The notes: generated by a model not told the origin, from the letters alone. A DNA stretch of 64,000 nt from Kutzneria sp. CA-103260 (GCF_018263855.1 NZ_CP073318.1:7998001-8062000), one strand, 5' to 3'; counted from the first letter of the stretch, positions 9,290 through 17,939 are shown. Made by a program: numbers and translations.

Positions 9290-10098
9290 TCGCTCTCCTC
9301 CAGTCCGGCCTCGGCGCGCAGGAACCGGATCAGCTCGCGGTTCACCGCGTCCGGGTCTTCCAGGTAGCCGAAATGCCCGCAGCCGGGGATCACGTGGTGC
9401 GTGGCGCCGGGGATCACGGCGGCCAGCTCCCGTCCGGCGGCCGGCGGGGCCACGAGGTCGTGCTCGAACGAGACGACGTGGCAGGGCACCTTGATCTCGC
9501 GGTAGGCCTCGCGGCGGTCGGGCAGCGCGCTCAGCAGCAGCTGCGCCCGGACACCCGGGCCCCAGTTCTCCGACGCCGCGAACAGGTCGAGCCAGTCGCC
9601 GGCGAGGTCGTCGTCGGCCAGCGTCGCTGGTCCAAGGTTGTGCATGGCACGAACGGCGGCGCGGTAGGCCGGCGGCAGCTCGACGCCCCGGTCGATCAGC
9701 TCCGCCTCGCCCTCGGCGAGCATCTGCTGGACCAGGCTGCTGCGACCACAGGCCGCCATCAGAACCACCGCGTCCAGCAGCTCCGGGCGGGCCAGCGCCA
9801 GCTCCTGCGCGATGTACGAGCCCATCGACGTGCCGACCACGCGGCACGGCGCCACATCCAGGTGCTCGATCAGGTCGGCCACGTCCGCGACGAGGTCGTC
9901 GACGGTGAACCCGTCCGCGTCGTCCCGGCCGGGCCGGGTGCCGCGGTTGTCCATGGTGATCACGCGGAATCCGGCGGCCCGCAGCGCCGGCACCTGGTGC
10001 AGGTCCCACACCGAGCTCGGCGCCCCGGTGCCGGTCAGCAACAACACCGGCGGACCGTCGCCGTAGTCGTGATAGGACAACCCAGTTGTCGTCAGCAT
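9286..10098 (-). CDS. bhp: Alpha/beta hydrolase releasing beta-hydroxytyrosine from BpsD
   Basis: This alpha/beta-hydrolase of 270 residues acts as thioesterase for the beta-hydroxytyrosyl-carrier intermediate. The nucleophile elbow is GTSMGSY (Ser), and the catalytic His lies in PGCGHFGYLEDPD. The start ATG at 10098 has GGGAGGG upstream. It is the first gene of the operon bhp-bpsD-oxyD and diverges from hpgT. Homologues were first annotated as perhydrolases from sequence similarity; the thioesterase role is established knowledge for the balhimycin protein and is inferred here. Confidence 0.92.
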   Translation of the reverse strand: MLTTTGLSYHDYGDGPPVLLLTGTGAPSSVWDLHQVPALRAAGFRVITMDNRGTRPGRDDADGFTVDDLVADVADLIEHLDVAPCRVVGTSMGSYIAQELALARPELLDAVVLMAACGRSSLVQQMLAEGEAELIDRGVELPPAYRAAVRAMHNLGPATLADDDLAGDWLDLFAASENWGPGVRAQLLLSALPDRREAYREIKVPCHVVSFEHDLVAPPAAGRELAAVIPGATHHVIPGCGHFGYLEDPDAVNRELIRFLRAEAGLEESE

Positions 10099-10369
10099 GA
10101 AGGCCCTCCCCGCCCACCGCGCATCTGTAAGGGCGTGCCGACGAATTTCGACGTTCTTCGGCGGCAGTGAACGCCGTCGGCCGGCCGCCGGTGGACAGCC
10201 GGCTTCCGTTTATTGGTTCCCGTCAACGGTGCGGTCCTCCCCGAGCGCCGTCGCGAACTGGCGTCAGAGTACCTTCGGCGAAGCCGATCGTCGCCCATGT
10301 CCATTTGGCAGCGGCCAGGGCTGTCCGATCTCCTTGACACCTCTACGGCGTGTGGAAATCCTTACTTAC
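10099..10369. promoter_or_regulatory. Divergent promoter region bhp / hpgT
   Basis: This 271-nt divergent spacer must hold promoters for both directions. Toward hpgT a consensus -35 TTGACA is at 10334-10339. The best -10 is weak (around 10357-10363), which would put transcription start at or very near the ATG at 10370, a leaderless arrangement. No clear Shine-Dalgarno precedes that ATG. I see no match to the Bbr palindrome in this spacer. Confidence 0.5.
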
Positions 10370-11653
10370 ATGGAGCCCAACGTGCTGTCCAGCAGATTAA
10401 GCATGGAAACGCTGCACGGATCGCTTTCGGATCCGGCCATCTCCTCGATGAACCTGCTCAACGAGTTGGTCGAGGAATATCCGGTGGCCATTTCCATGGC
10501 GGCCGGCCGGCCGTACGAGGAGTTCTTCGACGTCCGCCTCATCCACGAGTACATCGACGCCTACTGCGAGCACCTGCGGCGCGACCGGAAGCTGCCCGAG
10601 GCGGCGGTCACCCGCACGCTGTTCCAGTACGGCACCACGAAGGGCGTCATCGCCGATCTCATCGCCCGCAACCTGGCCGAGGACGAGAACATCGACGCCG
10701 CCCCGGAGTCGGTGGTCGTCACCGTCGGCGCGCAGGAGGCGATGTTCCTCGTGCTGCGGGCATTGCGGGCCGACGACCGGGACGTGCTGCTCGCCCCCGC
10801 CCCCACGTACGTGGGCCTGACCGGGGCGGCGCTGCTCACCGACACCCCCGTGTGGCCGGTGCGCTCCAACGAGAACGGCATCGACCCCGAAGACCTGGTG
10901 CTCCAGCTGAAACTGGCGCAGGAGCAGGGAAAGCGGGTCCGGGCTTGCTACGTGACCCCCAACTTCGCCAATCCCACCGGCACCAGCATGGATCTGGCCT
11001 CGCGCCACCGGCTGCTGGAAGTGGCCGAGCAGCACGGCATCCTGCTGCTGGAGGACAACGCGTACGGGCTGTTCGGCGAGGACCACCTGCCCTCGCTGAA
11101 GTCCCTCGACCGGTCGGCGAGCGTGGTCTACCTGGGTTCCTTCGCCAAGACCGGCATGCCCGGGGCCCGCGTCGGCTACGCCGTGGCCGACCAGCCGATG
11201 GCCGGCGGCGGCCTGCTGGCCGACCAGCTCTCCAAGCTCAAGGGCATGCTCACGGTCAACACCTCCCCCATCGCCCAGGCGGTGATCGCCGGCAAGCTGC
11301 TGCTCAACGACTTCAGCCTGACCAAGGCCAACGCCCGCGAGATCGCCATTTACCAGCGCAATCTGCACCACACGTTGGGCGAGCTGACCCGACGGCTCGG
11401 CGGCCTGCCGGGGATTTCCTGGAACACACCGACCGGCGGCTTCTTCATCACCGTCACCGTGCCCTTCACCGTCGACGACGACCTGCTGGCCACCGCCGCC
11501 CGCGAGCACGGCGTGCTGTTCACGCCGATGCACCACTTCTTCGGTGGCAAGGGCGGGTTCAACCAGCTGCGGCTGTCGATCAGCCTGCTCACCCCGGAAC
11601 TGATCGAGGAGGGCGTGGCCCGGCTGGCCGCCCTCATCACCACACGTCTCTAG
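10370..11653 (+). CDS. hpgT: 4-Hydroxyphenylglycine (and dihydroxyphenylglycine) aminotransferase
   Basis: This fold-type I PLP aminotransferase of 427 residues turns 4-hydroxyphenylglyoxylate, and probably the 3,5-dihydroxy analogue, into the amino acid. The PLP lysine is in YLGSFAKTGMPGARVGY, with the Asn-Pro-x-Gly signature NFANPTGTS and the Asp of LLLEDNAYG. It is the only biosynthetic gene on the plus strand. The ATG at 10370 gives a family-typical N terminus; a second ATG at 10403 is possible. Known counterparts are HpgT and Pgat. Downstream it meets a perfect hairpin shared with the converging mannosyltransferase gene. Confidence 0.93.
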   Translation: MEPNVLSSRLSMETLHGSLSDPAISSMNLLNELVEEYPVAISMAAGRPYEEFFDVRLIHEYIDAYCEHLRRDRKLPEAAVTRTLFQYGTTKGVIADLIARNLAEDENIDAAPESVVVTVGAQEAMFLVLRALRADDRDVLLAPAPTYVGLTGAALLTDTPVWPVRSNENGIDPEDLVLQLKLAQEQGKRVRACYVTPNFANPTGTSMDLASRHRLLEVAEQHGILLLEDNAYGLFGEDHLPSLKSLDRSASVVYLGSFAKTGMPGARVGYAVADQPMAGGGLLADQLSKLKGMLTVNTSPIAQAVIAGKLLLNDFSLTKANAREIAIYQRNLHHTLGELTRRLGGLPGISWNTPTGGFFITVTVPFTVDDDLLATAAREHGVLFTPMHHFFGGKGGFNQLRLSISLLTPELIEEGVARLAALITTRL

Positions 11654-11661
11654 ACAGGAAG

Positions 11662-11686
11662 ACGGGCCACCTCAGCGGTGGCCCGT
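11662..11686. terminator. Hairpin terminator between hpgT and the mannosyltransferase gene
   Basis: A perfect 10-bp inverted repeat, ACGGGCCACC and GGTGGCCCGT, with a 5-nt loop lies 8 nt after the hpgT stop. The genes on both sides converge on it, so it can serve both transcripts. No U-tract follows, as is usual in high-GC actinomycetes. Confidence 0.8.
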
Positions 11687-11761
11687 TCCGGATCACGGAC
11701 AGACGCGGCAACAGCGACGTGATCAAGGCAATGATCACGTCGCTGCGGGCCACGCCGTTGC

Positions 11762-13426
11762 TCAGCCGCCGCCACCCGGTCCACCGGACTCCGGCGGGGG
11801 CGGCGCCATGGGAATTCGGCCTGACTCCGGTCCGGCGTTGGCGTCGAAGGAGGTGCCGGAGTAATCGGGGTCGAGCACGGAGACGGCATACGTGGCGGGC
11901 GCGGCCAGCATGGCGGCGACGCCGACCGCGAGCGCGGCCGTGACCAGGGTGCTGGAGGCATTCCTGATCACTCGCGGCAGTATCAGCGCGATGAGGGCGG
12001 CCACGCCGATCGCGAGCGTGCCCCATTTCGCCCACGGCAGGAAGTTGGGGTAGTGGGACCAAAGCCAGGCGCCCCAGGCCAGTTCGGCCACGACCGCGAT
12101 CGGCAGCAGCCAGGCCGCCCGGCCCCCGCGCTGATAGGCCCGCCAGAACATCACGATGCCCACCGCGGACAGCGCGGCGATCGGCGGCGCGAGCGAGGCG
12201 ACATAGGCGGTGTGCTCGACTCCGCCCACGGTGAAGACCACGCCGAAGGTCACCAGCCAGATGCCCCACATCACCAGACCACCACGCACCTGGTCGGTGC
12301 GCTCGCTCCGGCGCCACCACCAGAGCCCGAACACCAGGGCCAGCAACGTGAGCGGAAACAGCCAGCCGACCGCGACGCCGAGACTGCCGTCGAACAGCTT
12401 CCCCCACCCCCGCGGGTTCTCCCGGCTCGTCGCCTTCGTCGGGTCCTGGTCCGGATTCCCCCTGACGTCGGGGCGGAGGTCGAGCTGCGGCCGGGCCGGC
12501 GCGTTCGGGCCGTCACTCCCGCCGTCGCTGCTGCTGAACTCCCTGGCGCCGGGCAGGGTGATGCCCAAGCGCCCGAGACCGTTGTAGCCGAACACCATGG
12601 CAACGGCGCTGTTGTTCGTGCTGCCGTCGACGTAGGGACGATCGGCGGCCGGGGTGACGGTGTAGAGCGCGACCCACGCCACCGACACCGCCAACATCAC
12701 CACCCCGGCGATGCCGAGGTGCCTCAGCCGGCCACGCAGGTCGATGGGGGCGGTCAGCAGGTAGCCGACCAGCAGGGCGGGCAGGATCAGCCAGGCCTGC
12801 ACCATCTTGGTCTGAAAGCCCAGCCCGACCCAGACACCGGCCCACACCAGCGACCGCAACCGTCCCTCCAGGACAGCCCGCTGGTACGAGTCGACGGCGA
12901 GCACCAGACACACGACCAGCGCGCCGTCCTCCATGCTGTGCCCGAACATCGACGCGGCCACCGGCGTGAGGGTGAAAATGCCGGCGGCGAGCAGGCCGGG
13001 CACCACACCCACCCACCGCCGCACGACCCGGTACATCACCAGCACCGAGACCACGCCCTCGATCACCTGCGGCAACGCCAGGGACCAGGCGCTGTAGCCG
13101 AAGACCTTGACCGAGATGGCCTGCGGCACAAAGGAACCGGCCAGCTTGTCGAGCGTGTAGGTCGCCTGCGGGTCGACCGCGCCGTAGAAGAAAGCCTTCC
13201 AGCTCTCGGACATGCTCCTGGCGGCGTCCCGGTACAGCGGCGCGGTGTCGACCAGCGGCAGGTTCCAGGCGTAGAGCACCGCCGCCACGAGCGCGATGCC
13301 CAGCAGCGCCGGCCGGGCCCAGCGCGGCTGGCCGGCCGGCGAGCGCCAGAACACCCAGCGGTTGGCTCTGTCTTCGGACACCGGGTCCTGGGGCGGTGAC
13401 GGCAGATAGGTGAGTGCTGCGGACAC
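11762..13426 (-). CDS. GT-C membrane mannosyltransferase, copy 1
   Basis: This polytopic protein of 554 residues resembles GT39/ArnT-like transferases that use polyprenyl-phospho-mannose. Some ten or more hydrophobic segments are visible, starting with LLGIALVAAVLYAW. The first large outer loop contains the acidic residues expected for catalysis (LVDTAPLYRDAARS, YTLDKLAGS). A proline/glycine-rich tail ends the protein. It is a clear paralogue of the gene at 16090-17838, with long identical stretches. The GTG at 13426 was chosen because it has GGAGG 7 nt upstream and gives the N terminus VSAxLTYLP shared by both copies. In ristocetin and A40926 clusters such enzymes mannosylate the aglycone; which site this one uses is not visible. 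Confidence 0.85.
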   Translation of the reverse strand: MSAALTYLPSPPQDPVSEDRANRWVFWRSPAGQPRWARPALLGIALVAAVLYAWNLPLVDTAPLYRDAARSMSESWKAFFYGAVDPQATYTLDKLAGSFVPQAISVKVFGYSAWSLALPQVIEGVVSVLVMYRVVRRWVGVVPGLLAAGIFTLTPVAASMFGHSMEDGALVVCLVLAVDSYQRAVLEGRLRSLVWAGVWVGLGFQTKMVQAWLILPALLVGYLLTAPIDLRGRLRHLGIAGVVMLAVSVAWVALYTVTPAADRPYVDGSTNNSAVAMVFGYNGLGRLGITLPGAREFSSSDGGSDGPNAPARPQLDLRPDVRGNPDQDPTKATSRENPRGWGKLFDGSLGVAVGWLFPLTLLALVFGLWWWRRSERTDQVRGGLVMWGIWLVTFGVVFTVGGVEHTAYVASLAPPIAALSAVGIVMFWRAYQRGGRAAWLLPIAVVAELAWGAWLWSHYPNFLPWAKWGTLAIGVAALIALILPRVIRNASSTLVTAALAVGVAAMLAAPATYAVSVLDPDYSGTSFDANAGPESGRIPMAPPPPESGGPGGGG

Positions 13427-13501
13427 TCCGGCACCTCCGGGCAGGTACGACGGTCGATTGGGGAGGTCAGGTCTTCTTGGCAATACCTTGGCTACAGTCG
13501 G

Positions 13502-14890
13502 CTACCGAAAGTACGGGTAGTCCTCCACCCAGTGGAATCCGCGGCTACGCAAGACGAAGCTGTTCAGGTCCACGCGTTCCAGGGTGATCGCGACCGGGCG
13601 GCCGTTCAGTTCGCCCCGTAGTGACAGCCGGTCCGGGGCGGGTTGCTCGGCATGCAGCGTCGCGAATGGTGGTTGACTCCCGGCGTTACCGCCAGCCCCT
13701 TCCGTCATGCCGGTCATCGTGGCGAGTTCCAGCTGTCCGTCGGGTTGGAAGTCGGCGAGCGCCGGCACCAGTTCACCGTTCATCCGTTGGTAGGTCGCTT
13801 CACCCGGGGCGTCGAAAACAAGCCGTTGCCAACGGTTCACGTCGGTTGTCAGTGGCGGTGCCGGCCGCCCGTCGAGGGTGAAGTCCCGCACGTCCCAAAT
13901 TCCGTACAGCTGCGACTTGGGGCTGTCCGGGGCGTACTGCTCCTGCCAGACCACGCCCCGCCAGTAGCCGGAGCCCACCGCGATCCAGATGCTGATGGCC
14001 ACCTGAACCCACAGCGCGATGCGGATCCTGCGGCGATCGGTGAACAGCGCGGGTGACGCCAGCGGCTCGCACGGACGTTGCCGCACGAACACATCGACCA
14101 GTCGCCGGAGGTACGGCGCGAGCAGCACCAGACTGATCAGCAGCAGGTGGGCGGAGAGCAGCTTTTCCGGTATGTCATACGTCATGTCCGTCAGGAAGAC
14201 CTGAGCCATGCTCGCCAGACTCACGGCGGCGCCCAGCACCGCGGTCCGGGGCACGAACAGCAGCAGTCCGGCCACGACTTCCACCGCGCCGAGAGCCATC
14301 TCATACGCGGGAGAGCTGCCGATCTGCAGCCACAGCACCGACGCCGGGCTCAGGTCGCCGTAGGGCTGCAACAGCTGGGCCAGCGTGGGGCCGGGCATCT
14401 GGGTGGGGATCAGCTTGGCGAACCCGTACGACAGCATCTGGCCGCCCAGACACACCCGCAGGAACAGCGTGAACCACGCCAGTAGGCGGGGGTGCCGGAC
14501 ATGACGGTCGACGGCCGTCCACACCGCGGTTGCCACCACGGCCACAACCAGGATGCAGAACACCAGCACCCAGATGGCCGCCTGGTCGCCGGCTCCGGAA
14601 TCCCGGTGCAGCACCGAGTCGACCCCGAAAAACGTTCTGCCCACCCAGCCCGTGACGGGATCGGTCACGGACAGGGCCCACTCGTCGTCCTGCCCGCCTA
14701 TCCAGGGGCCGAGGATGCCCAGCAACACGAACGGGATCGAGGTGAGAAGCAGGCAAAAAAGGCCGAAGTAGACGACGCAGGCTCGGAACAGGATCCGCGT
14801 CCACAGATTCCAGCCGGCCCGTGTGGTGACGGTTCCAGCGGCGGGCACATCCGTATCGATTCGCTGATCCAAATCTCCATCAGCCGCCAA
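13502..14890 (-). CDS. DoxX-like multi-pass membrane protein with C-terminal soluble domain
   Basis: This 462-residue protein has about seven membrane segments in residues 25-310, for instance ACVVYFGLFCLLLTSIPFVL, AIWVLVFCILVVAVVATAVW and LLISLVLLAPYL, then about 150 residues with a soluble, beta-rich look. The segment RVCLGGQMLSYGFAKLIP resembles the core of DoxX-like proteins. I cannot name a reaction. It sits between two GT-C mannosyltransferases in the same orientation, so a role in membrane-side glycosylation, redox or export is conceivable but is inference. The start is a TTG at 14890 with GGAAGGG 7 nt upstream; a GTG further in (at VPAAGTV) lacks a ribosome site. Confidence 0.75.
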   Translation of the reverse strand: MAADGDLDQRIDTDVPAAGTVTTRAGWNLWTRILFRACVVYFGLFCLLLTSIPFVLLGILGPWIGGQDDEWALSVTDPVTGWVGRTFFGVDSVLHRDSGAGDQAAIWVLVFCILVVAVVATAVWTAVDRHVRHPRLLAWFTLFLRVCLGGQMLSYGFAKLIPTQMPGPTLAQLLQPYGDLSPASVLWLQIGSSPAYEMALGAVEVVAGLLLFVPRTAVLGAAVSLASMAQVFLTDMTYDIPEKLLSAHLLLISLVLLAPYLRRLVDVFVRQRPCEPLASPALFTDRRRIRIALWVQVAISIWIAVGSGYWRGVVWQEQYAPDSPKSQLYGIWDVRDFTLDGRPAPPLTTDVNRWQRLVFDAPGEATYQRMNGELVPALADFQPDGQLELATMTGMTEGAGGNAGSQPPFATLHAEQPAPDRLSLRGELNGRPVAITLERVDLNSFVLRSRGFHWVEDYPYFR

Positions 14891-14931
14891 GGTAGGGACC
14901 CTTCCATCAACCTGCCCGCCCGGGCTTCACC

Positions 14932-14970
14932 TCACGCGGAGCCTGACGCCTGCCCGGAGTTGGCGTCGTC
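14932..14970 (-). pseudogene. Remnant of a mannosyltransferase 3' end
   Basis: Reading the minus strand from 14970 gives P-D-D-A-N-S-G-Q-A-S-G-S-A then a stop (14934-14932). This matches the C-terminal end of the mannosyltransferase at 16090 (SFDANAGPASGSN then stop) codon by codon for most of its length. No start or body of a gene is attached. It lies just after the methyltransferase stop, so the methyltransferase is flanked on both sides by the same 3' end. I read it as the scar of a recombination or deletion. Confidence 0.65.
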
Positions 14971-14985
14971 GGGGCCTCGGCGATG

Positions 14986-16026
14986 TCAGGGCTTGGTGCC
15001 GGACACCAGCGCGTGCTCGTAGGGCAGCTCGACGGTGCGGATGTCGATGCAGCCCACCGACTTCAGCCAGGCCACCGCCTCGGCCTGGGGCCAGGCCATG
15101 CCGCGCCCGGTGGCCAGGATGTTGAGGTACAGCGAGAGCCGCGCGGCCAGCGGGCCGCCGGACTCGTCGTCCGCGGCGGCGAAGCCGTAGATCGAGATCT
15201 TGCCGCCCGAGGGCAGCACCTCGAACGCCTTGGACAGCAGCATCACCGACTGCTCGGCCGAGAAGGTGTCCAGGACATGGCTGAACAGGGCGTGGTCGGC
15301 GCCGGTGGGGAACTCGTCGTGCAGGATGTCGGCCCCACGCAGGGTGATTCGGTCGGTGACCTCGCCCGGCAGCCGCTGCTCGGCCAGCTCCACGATGCTC
15401 GGCAGGTCCAGCAGCGTGGCGGTGAGGCCGGGGTTGTCCTTCAGCAGAGCGGCCGAGGTGGTGCCGTCGCCGCAGCCGACGTCGAGCAACCGCTTGGTGG
15501 ACTTGACGTCCAGGTGCGCCAGCAGGCCCGGCATGGTCTGCAGGGAGAACGCCGACATGGCCGAGTAGAAGATCCGGGCCAGCTCCGGGTCGTGGCCCAG
15601 GCGCTCGTACAGCGTGGGCTCGGAGCCGGCGATGGCGTCGAGGGCGTCGTTGGTGCCGGCGCCCAGCGCGGCGGTCATCCGGGCGAACGCCGGGTAGTAG
15701 ATGGTCTTCCAGCTGAGCAGGATGTGCCGCCAGCTCTCCGGCCCGCTGGTGCCCAGCAGCTCGGCCGCGACCGGGTGGTTCACGTAGTCGATGCCGCGCT
15801 TCTCGACCAGGCCGGTGGTGACCAGGCCGAGCATCAGCACCCGGAGCTTGTGCGCCTCCATGCCGGTGAAGTCGCGCAGTTCCGTCGCGTCCGCGCCGCC
15901 GCGCTCGGCCAGGAAGTCGAAGATGTTCAGCTCGATGCCGGACACCACCGCGTTGAACAGCGCGGGTCCGTTGGCGATCAGCTGGAAGCGGCGGTACACC
16001 TCGGTGGAGTCGAGCGATTCCTGCAT
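14986..16026 (-). CDS. SAM-dependent O-methyltransferase (Methyltransf_2 type)
   Basis: This methyltransferase of 346 residues has an N-terminal winged-helix dimerisation domain (about 1-100) and a C-terminal SAM-binding domain. The nucleotide-binding glycine motif is LLDVGCGDGTTS near 165, followed by ATLLDLPSIVE and the ALFSHVLDTFS stretch where small-molecule O-methyltransferases carry a catalytic His. The ATG at 16026 has AAAGGAA upstream; the open frame runs 18 codons further without support. Ristocetin carries a C-terminal methyl ester, so methylating the aglycone carboxylate is the natural guess, but an O-methyl on a sugar or phenol cannot be excluded. It interrupts the mannosyltransferase block. 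Confidence 0.83.
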   Translation of the reverse strand: MQESLDSTEVYRRFQLIANGPALFNAVVSGIELNIFDFLAERGGADATELRDFTGMEAHKLRVLMLGLVTTGLVEKRGIDYVNHPVAAELLGTSGPESWRHILLSWKTIYYPAFARMTAALGAGTNDALDAIAGSEPTLYERLGHDPELARIFYSAMSAFSLQTMPGLLAHLDVKSTKRLLDVGCGDGTTSAALLKDNPGLTATLLDLPSIVELAEQRLPGEVTDRITLRGADILHDEFPTGADHALFSHVLDTFSAEQSVMLLSKAFEVLPSGGKISIYGFAAADDESGGPLAARLSLYLNILATGRGMAWPQAEAVAWLKSVGCIDIRTVELPYEHALVSGTKP

Positions 16027-16089
16027 GTGCGGATTTCCTTTCCGGCCGGCGGAGTCTTCCGCGGACGAGGACGGTGACACCGGCTGACC

Positions 16090-17838
16090 TCAGTTGGAGC
16101 CCGACGCCGGACCGGCGTTGGCGTCGAAGGAGCTGCCGGAGTAATCGGGGTCGAGCACGGAGAAGGCGTACGTGGCCGGCGCGGCCAGCACGGCCGCCAC
16201 GGCGACGGCCAGTCCGGCCGCGACCAGGTTCTTGGGGGCCTGCTTGACCAGTCGCCCCAGGACCAGCAGGACGACGGCGGCCACGCCGATCGCGAGCGTG
16301 CCCCATTTCGCCCACGACAGGAAGTACGGGAAGTGCGACCAAAGCCAAGCGGCCCAAGCTGTTTCGGCCGCGACCGCGATCGGCAGCAGCCACGCCGCCC
16401 GGCCGCCGCGCTGGTAGGCCCGCCAGAACATCACGATGCCCACCGCGGACAGGGCGGCGATCGGCGGCGCGAGCGAGGCCACGTAAGCGGTGTGCGCGAC
16501 TTCGCTGACAGTGAAGATCGCGCCGAAGGTCACCAGCCAGATGCCCCACATCACCAGGCCGCCGCGCACCTGGTCGGTGCGCTCGGACCGGCGCCACCAC
16601 CAGAGGCCGAACACCAGGGCCAGCAAGGTGAGGGGGAACAGCCAGGAGATCGCGACGGCGAGGTGGCCGTCGAGCAGCTTGGCCGTGCCCAGCTGATCGG
16701 CCCGGCTCTCAGTGTGCGGGTCGCCGGGCGGGGGACCCTGGAATCCGCCCTGCGGACCGCCTTGCTGACCGCCAGGGTCTTGCGGACCGCCACCGGGACC
16801 ACCCTGGAGTCCACCGCCGGGGCCGCCTTGCGGGCCACCCTGTCCGCCCTGCGGACCACCGCCAGGCCCACCGCCGGGGCCGCTCTGCGAGTCGCCGACG
16901 TGGCTTCCGGGCGGGCCGAGCTGCGGGGCGCCGCCGCTGCGGCCGGTGGGGGTCGCGGCGCCGGGCAGGGTGATGCCGATGCGGCCGAGACCGTTGTAGC
17001 CGAACACCATTGCCGCGGCACTGTTGTTGGTGCTGCCGCTGACATACGGACGATCAGCGGCGGGGGTGACGGTGTAGAGCGCGACCCACGCCACCGACAC
17101 CACCAGCGTCACCACCCCGGCGATGCCGAGGTGCTTCAGCCGGCCACGCAGATCGATGGGCGCGGTGAGCAGGTAGCCGATGGCCAGGGCGGGCAGGATC
17201 ATCCACGCCTGCACCATCTTGGCCTGGAAGCCCAGTCCGACCCAGACACCGGACCAGACCAGCGACCGCAGCCGGCCCTCCAGCACCGCCCGCTGGTACG
17301 AGTCGGCGGCGAGCACCAGGCACATGACCAGCGCGCCGTCCTCCATGCTGTGCCCGAACATGGATGCGGCGACGGGGGTGAGGGTGAAGATGGCGGCGGC
17401 GAGCAGGCCGGGCACCACACCCGCCCAGCGGCGCACGATCCGGTACATCACCAGCACCGAGATCACGCCCTCGATCACCTGCGGCAACGCCAGGGACCAC
17501 GCGTGATAGCCGAAGATCCGGGCCGAGATGGCCTGCGGCACAAAGGACCCGGCCAGTTTGTCGAGCGTGTACGTCGCCTGCGGGTCGACCGCGCCGTAGA
17601 AGAAGGCATGCCAGCTCTCGGACATGCTCTTGACAGCGTCCGAGTACAGTGGCGCGTAGTCGACCTGAGGCAGATTCCAGGCGTAGAGCACCGCCGCCAC
17701 GAGCGCGATGCCCAGCAACGCCGGGCGGGCCCACGGCGGCTGGCCGGCCGGCGAGCGCCACACCGCCCATCGGGTGGATCGGCCCTCGGGCACGGGGTCC
17801 TGGGCCGGTGGCGGCAGATAGGTGAGTGTTGCGGACAC
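16090..17838 (-). CDS. GT-C membrane mannosyltransferase, copy 2, with Gly/Gln/Pro-rich insert
   Basis: This is the paralogue of the gene at 11762, 582 residues long, and likewise a polytopic GT39-like polyprenyl-phosphate-sugar transferase. The transmembrane core is nearly the same (GFQAKMVQAW against GFQTKMVQAW; AYVASLAPPIAALS identical). In the outer loop after GYNGLGRIGITLPG it carries about 70 residues of low-complexity repeat built from GGP, GGQ and GPQ units, where copy 1 has a shorter Ser/Asp/Pro-rich loop. The GTG at 17838 with GGAGG upstream matches the start used in copy 1. Together the two could account for two mannoses of a ristocetin-like product; the individual acceptors are unknown. 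Confidence 0.85.
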   Translation of the reverse strand: MSATLTYLPPPAQDPVPEGRSTRWAVWRSPAGQPPWARPALLGIALVAAVLYAWNLPQVDYAPLYSDAVKSMSESWHAFFYGAVDPQATYTLDKLAGSFVPQAISARIFGYHAWSLALPQVIEGVISVLVMYRIVRRWAGVVPGLLAAAIFTLTPVAASMFGHSMEDGALVMCLVLAADSYQRAVLEGRLRSLVWSGVWVGLGFQAKMVQAWMILPALAIGYLLTAPIDLRGRLKHLGIAGVVTLVVSVAWVALYTVTPAADRPYVSGSTNNSAAAMVFGYNGLGRIGITLPGAATPTGRSGGAPQLGPPGSHVGDSQSGPGGGPGGGPQGGQGGPQGGPGGGLQGGPGGGPQDPGGQQGGPQGGFQGPPPGDPHTESRADQLGTAKLLDGHLAVAISWLFPLTLLALVFGLWWWRRSERTDQVRGGLVMWGIWLVTFGAIFTVSEVAHTAYVASLAPPIAALSAVGIVMFWRAYQRGGRAAWLLPIAVAAETAWAAWLWSHFPYFLSWAKWGTLAIGVAAVVLLVLGRLVKQAPKNLVAAGLAVAVAAVLAAPATYAFSVLDPDYSGSSFDANAGPASGSN

Positions 17839-17939
17839 TCCGGGCACCTCCGGGCGTGATACGGCGTCGATAGTGGGAGGTCTTGACTTCCGGCTCACGC
17901 GTCAGTGAGCGAGGCCCCCAGATTGGCCTGGCTGTCGTC

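Noticed and set aside
9290..10117. N-terminal extension of bpsD through the whole bhp gene
   Set aside because: The extension is Arg/Pro/Gly noise in another frame of bhp. The ATG at 9289 overlaps the bhp stop and starts the adenylation domain.
16730..16910. Glycine/proline repeat in the second mannosyltransferase as a CRISPR or satellite
   Set aside because: The repeat is imperfect, in frame, and inside an outer loop of a membrane protein, so it is a low-complexity protein segment.
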